45,532 bases of DNA from Lachnospiraceae bacterium (lineage in GTDB: Bacteria > Bacillota > Clostridia > Lachnospirales > Lachnospiraceae): positions 1-45,532 of the forward strand of contig CASJPF010000027.1 of the NCBI GenBank assembly GCA_949383255.1, written 5' to 3'. The notes beneath the pieces are model-generated. The model was not told the DNA's origin. It saw only the letters and a list, made by a program, of their open reading frames with translations, and searched no databases. Each line of letters begins with the position of its first letter. Position 1 is the stretch's first letter. Shown here one piece after another: positions 22,965 through 32,814 of this stretch. The position numbers were made by a program, and so were the translations under genes.

Positions 22965-24935
22965 ATGTTAGATGAAATCAAGACAAATGAAAATACAAAA
23001 TTAAATGATAATATATTACAAGTGCTACAACAACATTTCCCTTCTTGTTTTACCAAAGAAGGGAAATTTGATTTGGTGAAATTTCAAGAGTTGTTAAAAG
23101 ATGAGGTAGATTTTTCGCAAGAGGGTTATTCTTTAAATTTCTTGGGAAAAAATTATGCAAAGTATCTGACTTCGTTAGATGCGGATACTGTTTTAGTGCC
23201 AGATATTGAACATAATGCACTGGAAGAAAATAAGAATAGTAAGAATGTTTATATTACAGGTGATAATTTTGATTCTATGAAGCATCTGTTAAATTCATAT
23301 AGGGGCGAAATTAAATTTATATATCTTGATCCTCCTTATAATACAGGATCGGATGGTTTTACATATCAAGATAAATTTAATTTTACAGTTGATTCGTTGG
23401 TCGAGAAGATTAATCTAAGTAAGGAAGAAGCAGAAAGAATATTGGATTTAACAACAAGGGGTTCCGCATCACATTCTGCATGGCTTATGTTTATGTTGCC
23501 AAGATTATTAATGGCAAGGGATCTACTGACAAAAGATGGTGTTGTGATAATTTCCATTGATGAAAGCGAACACGCTAATTTAAAGTTGTTATGTGATGAT
23601 GTATTTGACGAAAGAAATTTTGCAGGAGAAATAATTTGGAAAAATAGTTCTAAAAATGACCAAGATTATATTTCCATGCAACATGAATATATACTGTTTT
23701 ATGTTAAAAATAAGGATATAAATAAGGGGAACTGGAAAGAGAAAAAGGAAGGATTAGAGGATATTTACAAAGCATTTGAAAAATTTAGACAAGAGTGTGG
23801 TGAAGATTATGAGGCAATTCATAAGAAGGCGCTTGATTGGTATAAACAGTTTTCTGAGTCAAATCCAATCTATGATAGTAAGCATTATTCTTGGTATGAT
23901 GATATACATGGCGTCTATTTTCCAGATAATATTGCCGGTCCGAACTATGGGCAATATGTGTATGATGTGCTGCATCCAGTTACAGGGAAAAATGTAAAAG
24001 TCCCAGCATCTGGCTGGAGATTTCCGGAACATACGATGCAGGAAAAGATGAAAGAAGGCGCGATTCATTTTGGAAAGGATGAAACAGTTATCCCGAATAA
24101 AAAAACATATCTTAAGGATGTAGAATTTCAGTCTTTGGCAAGTATTAAATACAAAGATGGGCGAGTTGCATCTAAATTAATAGAAACGCTTTTGGGTGGT
24201 AAATATTTTTCAAATCCGAAAGATGTAGATCTTATGTGTTCTATTTTTAAGGCACTTGGAATTAAAGATGGAGATGTTGTTTTAGATTGCTTTTCTGGGT
24301 CTGCATCGACAGCACATTCGATAATGAAACTAAATGCACAAAGTAATTTAAACATTAGATATATTCATTTACAGATGCCAGAAAAGGTGAAACAATCGGA
24401 TGCTGCATATAAAGCTGGGTATAGAACGATAGATCAAATTGGAAAAGCCAGAATAAAAGCATCAGCAGAGGCAATAAAGGCAGAAACAAATGCAAATATT
24501 GATTATGGATACAAGCACTATATTATAAGACAGATTGAAGCAGAAACTATAGATAATATGGAAAAATTTAACCCGGAAATTATGATAACTACAAATGATA
24601 TTTTGTCTGAATATGGTGAGGCAACAGTTTTAGCAACATGGTTATGTAAAGATGGATATGGTTTGTATCCGGAGATAGAAGATATAGATTTGGATGGATA
24701 TCATGCAACGCTTTGCGGCAGGCACTTATATTTGATTAATAAGGGATTTGGGAAAAACAATGTAGAAGCGTTAGTAAAGTCCTACATAGAGGATATTACA
24801 TTTAATCCAGAACACATTGTGATTTTTGGATATAGTTTTGAAAGTTGGACGATTTCAGAAGTTTTACAGAGGAATCTGAACATATTAAAAGCAGGGCAAA
24901 AAGATTTAAATATCAATTATGATGTGAGATATTAG
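22965..24935 (+). CDS. Type III restriction-modification methyltransferase (Mod)
   Basis: The 656-residue adenine-N6 methyltransferase has the catalytic motif DPPYNTGSDGF (residues 122-132) before the SAM-binding motif LDCFSGSASTAHS (about 440-452). This order marks the beta class usual in type III systems. The region between, and the last 150 residues, would carry target recognition. Mod alone recognises and methylates one strand of an asymmetric site and also directs cleavage in complex with Res. AGAAGGAGAAAGGCT precedes the ATG; the Res gene starts 11 bases after the stop. The gene is full length with no lesion. Recognition sequence cannot be inferred. Confidence 0.93.
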   Translation: MLDEIKTNENTKLNDNILQVLQQHFPSCFTKEGKFDLVKFQELLKDEVDFSQEGYSLNFLGKNYAKYLTSLDADTVLVPDIEHNALEENKNSKNVYITGDNFDSMKHLLNSYRGEIKFIYLDPPYNTGSDGFTYQDKFNFTVDSLVEKINLSKEEAERILDLTTRGSASHSAWLMFMLPRLLMARDLLTKDGVVIISIDESEHANLKLLCDDVFDERNFAGEIIWKNSSKNDQDYISMQHEYILFYVKNKDINKGNWKEKKEGLEDIYKAFEKFRQECGEDYEAIHKKALDWYKQFSESNPIYDSKHYSWYDDIHGVYFPDNIAGPNYGQYVYDVLHPVTGKNVKVPASGWRFPEHTMQEKMKEGAIHFGKDETVIPNKKTYLKDVEFQSLASIKYKDGRVASKLIETLLGGKYFSNPKDVDLMCSIFKALGIKDGDVVLDCFSGSASTAHSIMKLNAQSNLNIRYIHLQMPEKVKQSDAAYKAGYRTIDQIGKARIKASAEAIKAETNANIDYGYKHYIIRQIEAETIDNMEKFNPEIMITTNDILSEYGEATVLATWLCKDGYGLYPEIEDIDLDGYHATLCGRHLYLINKGFGKNNVEALVKSYIEDITFNPEHIVIFGYSFESWTISEVLQRNLNILKAGQKDLNINYDVRY

Positions 24936-24946
24936 GAGGTGATTGA

Positions 24947-27910
24947 ATGGATATTCTGTTGCAAAAGGATTTGGAGCATCAAGAATATGCGGTTCATGCA
25001 GTATGTGATGTGTTTGATAATGTTGCATTTAGTGTTCCCCCCTTTTATTATATGAATCCGTTGATTAATATAAAGGATACCGCGATAAAGGATAATATTG
25101 AATCATTACAAAAGAATGTGCAAAACATAGACTGTGTGTTTCTGCCAGCGCAGCATTATTTACATATTGATATTAAAATGGAAACAGGTACAGGTAAAAC
25201 ATTTGCTTATACCAAAACAATTTATGAATTGCACAAGCGTTTTGGGTTTAATAAATTTGTAGTGGCTGTTCCATCTTTGCCAATTAAAGAAGGCGCGAGA
25301 AGTTTTATTGATGATAATTATGTGAAAAAATTTTTTGCTGATACATGTGGATATAATTGTGAAATAGAATTATGCACTGTTGAGGCAAGGCAAAAAAGCA
25401 AAAAAGGAAAAAAATATTTTCCATCCGTAGTGAGAGACTATGTAACGGGATCAGATAAGACAAAAAATAGAATATATGTTTTGCTGGTGAATATGGCGCT
25501 CCTTACAGGAAATGCGTTAACGGGGGTATTAACAAGAGCGGATTATGATAGTGCAGTAGAAAGTTACTTTAATCCATTAGATGCAATAGGGGCAACAAGA
25601 CCAATTGTAATTATTGATGAACCACATAGATTTTCAAGGACTCAAGGTGCATATAAGGCGATTGAAAGCAGATTAAAACCACAATGTATCATTAGATATG
25701 GCGCGACATTTCCAGAAATTTCCATAAAGGTTGGAAAAAATAAAATTAAGAAAAAGGATTACTGTAACTTGATATACAATCTTGATGCTTATTCTTCTTT
25801 TGAAAAGGGATTGATAAAGGGAATTGCAAAAGAACACTTTCAACCAACATCAAGAAAGGAAGCAAAGGTTAGAGTAATGAGTATTACAAATGGAAAGGCA
25901 CATTTGCAATACAAGGACAAACAAAGAACTAAAACATTCGATTTGGAAAAAAATGATTTATTATCCATTATTAGCCCTGATTTTGGAAATTTATCTATTG
26001 TTGGAATTTCTTCATCAGATAAAAAGTTTGTTCTGTCAAACGGTGTAGAGAAAAGAGTCGGTGATGAATTTGAGGTTGATATATACGCGAATTCTTATCA
26101 GGAAGAAATGGTAAGGCTTGCTTTAAAAAGACACTTTGAGACAGAGCGAGAAAATTTTAACGGTGATAGTCCTATAAAGATTAAGACACTTGCATTATTT
26201 TTTATTGACGATATTTACTCATACAGAAAAAAAGATAAGGAATCGGATCCCCCTGTGTTAAAGGAGATTTTTAACAGGGTGTTAAAAGAAGAAATAGAAA
26301 AGATAATTCCAAAACTAACATCCTTTGAGAGCGAATACAAAGACTATTTGCAAGCCACACTTTTCGATATAGAGGCATCACAGGCTGGATATTTTTCACA
26401 AGATAATAATGATACAGACGAAAATATAAAAAAAGAAGTAGAGGTAATTTTAAAAGAGAAAAAGTCCTTGCTTGCAATTAGGAATGAGGATGGCTCTTAT
26501 AATACAAGAAGATTTTTATTTTCAAAATGGACCTTAAAAGAGGGGTGGGATAATCCAAATGTTTTTACAATTGCAAAGTTAAGGTCATCTGGAAGTGAAA
26601 TAAGCAAGCTACAAGAAGTTGGCCGCGGTTTAAGATTGCCTGTTAATACGATTGGCTCTCGTGTGTCTAACAGAGATTTTGAATTAAATTATATTGTCGA
26701 TTTTACTGAAGCTGATTTTGCAGAAAAGCTCATAAAAGAGATTAATGGGGAACATGGGGATCAGATGGATAAAATAACTGATGTACAATTAGACAAAATT
26801 GCAGCGGCGAGAAATCAAAATAAAAATATTATTTTTGCTGCTATGTTGATGGCAGGGTTTGTTGATTCTGATAAGAATGTAATCTCTGGAAAAATCTCAG
26901 AGATATTGGAGGCATATCCAGAATTAAATACATCGAAACCGACAGCAAAAATTAAAGATCGCAACAAGGGAAGAGAAGAAAAAGTTGTTATTAATAAAGA
27001 GGTGTATGATAAATTAAAAGAATTGTGGATGATTCTAAATCAAAAATATACCTTACAGTATGATGATTCTATTGATGCGAAAATTGACAGTGTATTACCA
27101 GATATCATTTTAAATTCTTTGACGGATGTTGTTCTTACAAGTGCGAGAGCATCTGTAAAAATAGAAGATGAGAAAATGGTCACTGAGGAGGGCGGCAATG
27201 TTCAATATATCATTAAAAGACCAATGAAGTATAATGAATTTTTAAAGCATATTAATAAAACAACCAATCTTCCAATTATGATATTACATAAAGCTTTTTG
27301 TAAGGCAAACCAGAAGAAAAAGATTGAGCCAGATAAGATTAATGAAAAGACTGCTATAAACATAATTAATAAATTTTCTGACTGGAAATATAATAATCTT
27401 AAGGGACATTTTTCTTACAAAAAAGTAAATATTCCAGTTGGAAAAACTTCCCTTACGAATTCAGACGGAACGCCAGTTGATACAATTACAAAATTGTTTA
27501 TAGGTTCAAAAGATGCAGCAGGAACAATTAATGCAAACTATTTGTATCAATCTTTGGCATATGATTCTGATTTGGAATTGGAAAATATAAGGGCAGATAT
27601 TGATAATGTAATTGTGTATGGAAAAATTCCAAGAAAAAGTATTGCAATTCCCACAATAGATGGGCAAACCTATAGCCCAGACTTTATGTATTTAATAAGA
27701 CATAAAGACGGAAGACAGGAACTAAATCTTGTTGTAGAGACAAAAGATTATGAACATGACGCATCACTTCGATTAGAAGAAAAATATAGAATAGAATGTG
27801 CAAAAGCTTTTTTTCAATCATTAAAAGAAGATGGCTTTAATGTAGAGTACAGGGAACAACTTAGAAATGACAAGATCATAAATATAATTAAAAATATTAT
27901 TGCTATATAG
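24947..27910 (+). CDS. Type III restriction endonuclease (Res)
   Basis: The 987-residue protein has an SF2 helicase/ATPase core: Walker A METGTGKTFAYTK (about 78-90), motif II DEPH (about 224-227), and the C-terminal helicase lobe with RFLFSKWTLKEGWDNPNVFT and QEVGRGLRLPVN. A PD-(D/E)xK nuclease lies near the C-terminus (YSPDFMY at about 909-914 and VVETKDY at about 927-933). It cleaves after ATP-driven communication between two unmethylated sites, in complex with Mod. The ribosome site GGAGGTGATTGA overlaps the Mod stop. It is full length and probably active. Confidence 0.93.
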   Translation: MDILLQKDLEHQEYAVHAVCDVFDNVAFSVPPFYYMNPLINIKDTAIKDNIESLQKNVQNIDCVFLPAQHYLHIDIKMETGTGKTFAYTKTIYELHKRFGFNKFVVAVPSLPIKEGARSFIDDNYVKKFFADTCGYNCEIELCTVEARQKSKKGKKYFPSVVRDYVTGSDKTKNRIYVLLVNMALLTGNALTGVLTRADYDSAVESYFNPLDAIGATRPIVIIDEPHRFSRTQGAYKAIESRLKPQCIIRYGATFPEISIKVGKNKIKKKDYCNLIYNLDAYSSFEKGLIKGIAKEHFQPTSRKEAKVRVMSITNGKAHLQYKDKQRTKTFDLEKNDLLSIISPDFGNLSIVGISSSDKKFVLSNGVEKRVGDEFEVDIYANSYQEEMVRLALKRHFETERENFNGDSPIKIKTLALFFIDDIYSYRKKDKESDPPVLKEIFNRVLKEEIEKIIPKLTSFESEYKDYLQATLFDIEASQAGYFSQDNNDTDENIKKEVEVILKEKKSLLAIRNEDGSYNTRRFLFSKWTLKEGWDNPNVFTIAKLRSSGSEISKLQEVGRGLRLPVNTIGSRVSNRDFELNYIVDFTEADFAEKLIKEINGEHGDQMDKITDVQLDKIAAARNQNKNIIFAAMLMAGFVDSDKNVISGKISEILEAYPELNTSKPTAKIKDRNKGREEKVVINKEVYDKLKELWMILNQKYTLQYDDSIDAKIDSVLPDIILNSLTDVVLTSARASVKIEDEKMVTEEGGNVQYIIKRPMKYNEFLKHINKTTNLPIMILHKAFCKANQKKKIEPDKINEKTAINIINKFSDWKYNNLKGHFSYKKVNIPVGKTSLTNSDGTPVDTITKLFIGSKDAAGTINANYLYQSLAYDSDLELENIRADIDNVIVYGKIPRKSIAIPTIDGQTYSPDFMYLIRHKDGRQELNLVVETKDYEHDASLRLEEKYRIECAKAFFQSLKEDGFNVEYREQLRNDKIINIIKNIIAI

Positions 27911-28174
27911 TATATGCTGTTGTTTTAAATAAAAGTATAAGGTTATACTGAAAGGAAAGATTAAAAAATAAAGACAACAATAAATACGCCCTAGTATTAC
28001 AGCGAATAAATTGAAGATGTTGTTTGAAGTCAAAAATATTTAACTGGAATATCATTAATTATTCAATATTTCTTGATTGAAAGAGATTCATTCTATCAAG
28101 TTTTGGCAGAATAATTTAAGTTTGTTCTCTGTAATACTAGCAAAGTCATTTAATAAAATTATAATCTGCTTGAC
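27911..28174. other. AT-rich intergenic DNA after the restriction genes
   Basis: No gene is seen on either strand. It ends in the long palindrome described next. Confidence 0.4.
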
Positions 28175-28230
28175 TTAAAAATCTTACTAATGTAATATTA
28201 AGCTAAATATTACATTAGTAAGATTTTTAA
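28175..28230. terminator. Long perfect palindrome, possible bidirectional terminator
   Basis: A perfect 25-bp stem (28175-28199 with 28206-28230) surrounds a six-base loop AAGCTA. The stem starts with TTAAAAATC and ends in GATTTTTAA, so both strands show an A/T-tract at the base. It is longer than most terminators and could also be a miniature-element end. It separates the restriction genes from the lipoprotein gene. Confidence 0.6.
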
Positions 28231-28293
28231 ATAATGTTAATGCAAATAATATATGTGAAAAGTAACGTAAAAAACAAAAGAGAGGAAGATGTT

Positions 28294-30717
28294 ATGTTGT
28301 GGGATAGAATAAACAGGTTTTGGAAAGTAAGCGGGGGCAGAGGAACCTCTTTATTAGGAATGATTTGTATGATTGTATTTATAATTGCTGGCTGTAGCGA
28401 TAAATCACAAAAGATATCAGATATTGATGTAACCACAATAAAGAATGAAATATCTTTTGTGTCGGATATTACTGGAACGGCAGTGGATAGTGAAGTACCT
28501 TTTTTGGATAAAGGCGATTGTATAGAGGCAGAGAACATAGCTTTGGTATATCATGATATTTATGAGGAGGCGGTAAAAACAAATACGTTAGATAGTTTAG
28601 AAACAAAACAACGTATTGTTAACAGACTTGGAGAGAACGGATATGTGGCTGTTGACAGTGAAAATCAGGTTGATATGGCAGGAGCAGAACAGGCAGTAAA
28701 ATTTTGTAAAGCGGTGGATGAGAAGGAAACGCATGGACTTACAATAATCGTGATTATGGAGTTGGGTTTTCAAAAATTTGATTTGGAAACACAAGATGGC
28801 AAAGTAAATATTGTAAGAGGTTATTATGAGTATGATAAAAATGGTTGTCTCCAAAATAGAAGTACCATAAGTTATTTTGCTGACGTGTGGAAATATACAG
28901 AGGAAGGGTATATAATTTTTGAAGGGAGTTATTTTGCTGATGAGAATTTTGTGTTGACATTGAGCGATACACCAGAACATGTAGCGCTGCGCGTTTTGCC
29001 ATTGGACAAAAAATGTAGGGAATGGAATCAAAAGTTTATTTTGCCAGTCAGCTATGAACAGAACAATATTTTTCTTACTGATTGGAGTGAGGAAGATTTT
29101 GGAGATTTAGATTTCTATGATATTTTTGACAAGTTTTATCCAATTTTATATAGACAGCCAATTCCTTATATTGCAAATGAAAATTTAGGGGTTGAAACAG
29201 TTTATAAGATTCCAGAAGATATTTTTGAAACTGTTATTATGTCATATTTTAATGTAGACAGAAACATGCTTCGGTCTAAGACAATCTATAAGTCAGAGGA
29301 GGCAGCTTATGAGTACAGACCACGGGGATTTTATGAGGTAGAATATTGTGAGATTCCTTATCCGGAAGTAGTAAGTTACACAGAAAACCAAGATGGGACA
29401 ATTACACTGATTATTAATGCAGTATATCCAAATGAAAATACATCTAGATCCTACTTACACAAAACGGTAGTTCGCCCGCTGAGTGAACACAACTTTCAAT
29501 ATGTATCCAATCAGATGATTTCATTGGAAAGTGATTGTGATTTATGGTGGCATTCTAATCGTTTGACGGAGGAAGAACAAAAAGAGATTTGCAAATCTTC
29601 TATACAAACATTAAGTGATAATATGCCGCAACAAAGCGATACGGAATTAGAAGAAGAATCTTTATGGTTTCTTCCACAATCGGAGAAGAGTCTGATAAGC
29701 GAAGAGGAAAAAAGCGAATTAAAAAAAGCTGCATTGACCGCGACAGAACAGGTGAAGGAAGTGTATAAAGAGATAGAATTGACAGGGGTATCATCTTATG
29801 GTTCTAATATCAAAGAATTTACAAAGGAACAATGTCAAGAAGTAGTTACCCTTCTTGGAAACGTGGGGTATGTCAGTGTTACAGAAGACACCAATATGGA
29901 AAATTACCAAGAAGTTGAAGCATTCTATACGGCATATATACAAAAACAGGATGCAATGGTGACAATATTTAATGTAAATCAGGATGGATTTATTGATGTT
30001 ATAACTTTTATTTACCGAAATAATGAATTACAAACATATTATGTGGGAGTTGGTTGGCAGGAGGGTGGTATACCAAGGATTAAGAATACTTTAGTTAGTG
30101 ATATTGCAGAATTAAAGCTGACAGAGAAAGGGTATTTTATCTATGCATATGAGAATTTAATAGCCCATTCTAGCTTGCGGCAATATTGGAGAATCAAACC
30201 ACTTTCTGAGAAATGCAGAAAATTAACAGCAAAATATGTATCTGGGTTAAGTTATGTAAATTATAATGTTCTTGTGACAAATTGGGACAGCAACAATGTA
30301 GAAGATGTTCTGATGCCTTGTATGTTTGAAGATTTATATCGAATCTACAGTGGAGAAAACTTAAAAGTACAAAACTGGAGAATTCCTGCAAAGATATATG
30401 AGAAAATTATGACAACATATTTTCCGGTGTCAATAGAACAGTTACAGGAAAAGTGTGGATATGACAAGAATAGCAATAGTTATGCGTATGAAATGATTTT
30501 AGCAAGCCCCTATCCACCTTTTGGAGAAGTTGTTGATTACACTGAAAATTCAGATGGGACAATTACATTGTATGTAGATGCAGTATGGGCGGATTATAAC
30601 TCAGATTGCGCCTTTACAAATCAGATTGTGGTACAGCCGTTTTCAGATGGGACATTTCGATATCTGTCCAACTCGATAGAACAGAGGGAACTAGAAGTAC
30701 CAAAAGTAAAAAAATAG
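28294..30717 (+). CDS. Large lipoprotein with a duplicated domain (DUF6070-like)
   Basis: The start at 28294 (MLWDRINRFWKVSG) has GAGAGGAAGAT upstream; the ORF opens 60 bases earlier without a site. A lipoprotein signal (LLGMICMIVFIIAGC, lipidated C34) places the 808-residue protein on the outer face of the membrane. Two similar halves follow: VSYTENQDGTITLIINAVY near residues 360-378 matches VDYTENSDGTITLYVDAVW near 746-764. Each half also has a 'VYHDIY...VKTN / AYTATEQVKEVY'-type helix and an 'E.YF...NVDR' segment. I associate such proteins with DUF6070, which is uncharacterised. It precedes a two-component system and an efflux operon, so a sensing or substrate-binding role is possible. Confidence 0.7.
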   Translation: MLWDRINRFWKVSGGRGTSLLGMICMIVFIIAGCSDKSQKISDIDVTTIKNEISFVSDITGTAVDSEVPFLDKGDCIEAENIALVYHDIYEEAVKTNTLDSLETKQRIVNRLGENGYVAVDSENQVDMAGAEQAVKFCKAVDEKETHGLTIIVIMELGFQKFDLETQDGKVNIVRGYYEYDKNGCLQNRSTISYFADVWKYTEEGYIIFEGSYFADENFVLTLSDTPEHVALRVLPLDKKCREWNQKFILPVSYEQNNIFLTDWSEEDFGDLDFYDIFDKFYPILYRQPIPYIANENLGVETVYKIPEDIFETVIMSYFNVDRNMLRSKTIYKSEEAAYEYRPRGFYEVEYCEIPYPEVVSYTENQDGTITLIINAVYPNENTSRSYLHKTVVRPLSEHNFQYVSNQMISLESDCDLWWHSNRLTEEEQKEICKSSIQTLSDNMPQQSDTELEEESLWFLPQSEKSLISEEEKSELKKAALTATEQVKEVYKEIELTGVSSYGSNIKEFTKEQCQEVVTLLGNVGYVSVTEDTNMENYQEVEAFYTAYIQKQDAMVTIFNVNQDGFIDVITFIYRNNELQTYYVGVGWQEGGIPRIKNTLVSDIAELKLTEKGYFIYAYENLIAHSSLRQYWRIKPLSEKCRKLTAKYVSGLSYVNYNVLVTNWDSNNVEDVLMPCMFEDLYRIYSGENLKVQNWRIPAKIYEKIMTTYFPVSIEQLQEKCGYDKNSNSYAYEMILASPYPPFGEVVDYTENSDGTITLYVDAVWADYNSDCAFTNQIVVQPFSDGTFRYLSNSIEQRELEVPKVKK

Positions 30718-30778
30718 CAGACTGTCAGCACAGTGTAAGGGGGGTTTTGTGATAATTAAAATTAGAAAAATAAACGTT

Positions 30779-30811
30779 TTTTAAGTACATTTCAGCATGG
30801 AGGCATATTCT
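30779..30811 (+). promoter_or_regulatory. Promoter with shared motif before the OmpR-type system
   Basis: TTTTAAGTACATTT (30779-30792) is followed by a -10-like TATTCT (30806-30811). The same 14 bases occur at 32899-32912, with TATATT at the same distance (27 bases start to start), before the efflux operon. The motif covers the -35 position, as expected for an operator of an activating response regulator. Confidence 0.5.
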
Positions 30812-30834
30812 AAATAAGAATAGGAGGTTATACA

Positions 30835-31503
30835 ATGCGTATTTTAATAGCGGAGGATGAGGTTGAGCTTGCAAGAGGATTAAAATTTTTATTGGAGAAG
30901 AATAAATTTACGGTGGATATTGTGCATGATGGAGCAGATGCTTTAGATTGTTTGCAATATACAGAGTATGATGTTGTTATATTGGATATTATGATGCCAA
31001 AAGTGAATGGTTTGGAAGTGTTGCGCCACATTAGAAGATGTAAGTTAGGAGTTCCTGTTCTAATGCTAACAGCCAAGGCGGAAGTGGAGGACCGTGTGGT
31101 GGGTCTGGAAGCAGGGGCGGACGATTATCTTCCAAAGCCATTTGCAACAAAGGAGTTTATCGCACGGGTTAAAGCGCTTTCGCGCAGGAATGCAGGATAT
31201 ACAGATCTTGTGTTATCTTTTGGGGATGTGCAGTTAGACTGTAACCGGTATGAACTTTGTTGTGGAGGGCAGACAGTACGACTGAACAATAAAGAATTTC
31301 AATTGGCAGAATTATTTTTGCAACATCCATATTTTGTCTTTTCGGCAAATCATTTAATGGATAAAATCTGGGGACAGGATTCAGAGTCGGATATGAACGT
31401 TGTGTGGACTTATATTGGTTTTGTGCGCAAAAAATTTCGACAGATTGGAAGCCATGTCGAGATACGGACAGTGCGCGGCGCTGGATATTCATTGGAGGAA
31501 TAA
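30835..31503 (+). CDS. OmpR-family response regulator
   Basis: A receiver domain (1-118) has D8/E9, phosphoacceptor D51 (VVILDIMMPKVNGL), T79 and K101 (LPKPFATKEF). A winged-helix DNA-binding domain follows (about 130-220; NVVWTYIGFVRKKFRQIG and the RTVRGAGYSLEE ending). Length, 222 residues, is normal. AGGAGG lies seven bases before the ATG. The sensor kinase gene follows 21 bases later. By position it should control the efflux operon downstream and perhaps its own genes through the shared 14-bp motif. Confidence 0.93.
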   Translation: MRILIAEDEVELARGLKFLLEKNKFTVDIVHDGADALDCLQYTEYDVVILDIMMPKVNGLEVLRHIRRCKLGVPVLMLTAKAEVEDRVVGLEAGADDYLPKPFATKEFIARVKALSRRNAGYTDLVLSFGDVQLDCNRYELCCGGQTVRLNNKEFQLAELFLQHPYFVFSANHLMDKIWGQDSESDMNVVWTYIGFVRKKFRQIGSHVEIRTVRGAGYSLEE

Positions 31504-31524
31504 AAATAGGAAAGGATGACTCAT

Positions 31525-32814
31525 ATGCTGAAAAAAATGCAGCGACGGTTTATTATGGCAGCTATGGCGGCTTTCGCCACAGTAATGCTTGTGTTGGTAG
31601 CGGGTATTAATATAGGAAATTACTATAGGACAACATTAACACAAGATGGTTTGGCGGCAAGCCTTTTGGAGTATGAGCAACGGGCATATGAACGCAGGGA
31701 ACACAGAAATACTTTGTCAAATGAGAAAACGAAGGAACATGAACGAAGAATTTCTGCACATTTGGATCCAGATTTTCCACCAATTTCAGAGATGCCTGGA
31801 GGGGGACCAGAGGCACGCTTTACCACTCGTTTTTTTGCTGTATATTGTGACATATATGAGAATATTGAAGTGATTTCAAGGGATTATATCTACTCAATTG
31901 ATGAGGAGACAGCTAAGGCATATACTGTGGCAGTACTTCAAAAGGGCAAAGAAAAAGGGTATTATGGAGACTACCGTTATCATGTAAAAATAAATGACGC
32001 AGGAAGTACCATTTTATTTTTAAATGTCACTTCTGCTTTGCAGTTTATGAAATCTCTATTGTTTATCTCGTTAGCAATAGGAGTTTTCAGCCTGCTTGTT
32101 GTCTTGATACTTGTTATTTTTTTCTCGCGCTATGCAGTCAGACCTTACATAAAAAATATGGAGCGTCAGAAACGGTTTATTACGGATGCCGGGCACGAGT
32201 TAAAAACACCGATTACCTCCATCGCCACTAGTGCTGATATAGCAGCAATGGAATATGAGGGAGATGAATGGATTTCTAACATTCAGAAGCAAACAGCGCG
32301 CCTGACTCGTCTTGTGGGTGAGCTTGTTGCGTTATCAAGATTGGATGAGGAAATTCCATTTCCTGAAAAGGGTATCTTTTCTTTGAGTGATGTTGCGTGG
32401 GAGACGGCGGAGCCATTTGCTGTTCGCGCAAAGGCAGAAGGAAAAAAATATTGCCAGAATATTGGAGAGCAGATAACAATGTACGGGGACCGCAATTCCA
32501 TACAACAGATGATTTCTATCTTGCTTGATAACGCAGTGAAGTATTCTGATACAGCTGGGGAGATTCGTCTAAATATATACCAAAAGCGACGCAAAGTTTG
32601 TATAGAGGTATTAAACACATGCGATTTGCCGGATATCGTTGATTTGGATAGATTGTTTGAGCGTTTTTACCGCGTGGACGAGTCTCGATCCACCAGTACT
32701 GGAGGAACAGGGATTGGGCTGGCAATGGCACAGGCAATTGCGGAAACGCACAGCGGAAAAATTAAGGCGGAGCGCATGAAGGAAAAAATAATTCGTTTTA
32801 AAGTTATCTTGTGA
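31525..32814 (+). CDS. Sensor histidine kinase of the OmpR-type system
   Basis: The 429-residue kinase has two membrane segments (about 9-31 and 176-200) framing an extracytoplasmic sensor of about 145 residues. The HisKA phosphoacceptor follows (FITDAGHELKTPITSIATSA; H224), then the HATPase domain with N-box MISILLDNAVKYSD and G-box GGTGIGLAMAQAIAETHSGK. The start at 31525 is chosen because AAAGG lies nine bases before it and abuts the ATG at 31516. It forms a pair with the adjacent response regulator. Such pairs next to MacB-like exporters often answer to antimicrobial peptides or envelope stress; here that is inference. Confidence 0.92.
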   Translation: MLKKMQRRFIMAAMAAFATVMLVLVAGINIGNYYRTTLTQDGLAASLLEYEQRAYERREHRNTLSNEKTKEHERRISAHLDPDFPPISEMPGGGPEARFTTRFFAVYCDIYENIEVISRDYIYSIDEETAKAYTVAVLQKGKEKGYYGDYRYHVKINDAGSTILFLNVTSALQFMKSLLFISLAIGVFSLLVVLILVIFFSRYAVRPYIKNMERQKRFITDAGHELKTPITSIATSADIAAMEYEGDEWISNIQKQTARLTRLVGELVALSRLDEEIPFPEKGIFSLSDVAWETAEPFAVRAKAEGKKYCQNIGEQITMYGDRNSIQQMISILLDNAVKYSDTAGEIRLNIYQKRRKVCIEVLNTCDLPDIVDLDRLFERFYRVDESRSTSTGGTGIGLAMAQAIAETHSGKIKAERMKEKIIRFKVIL

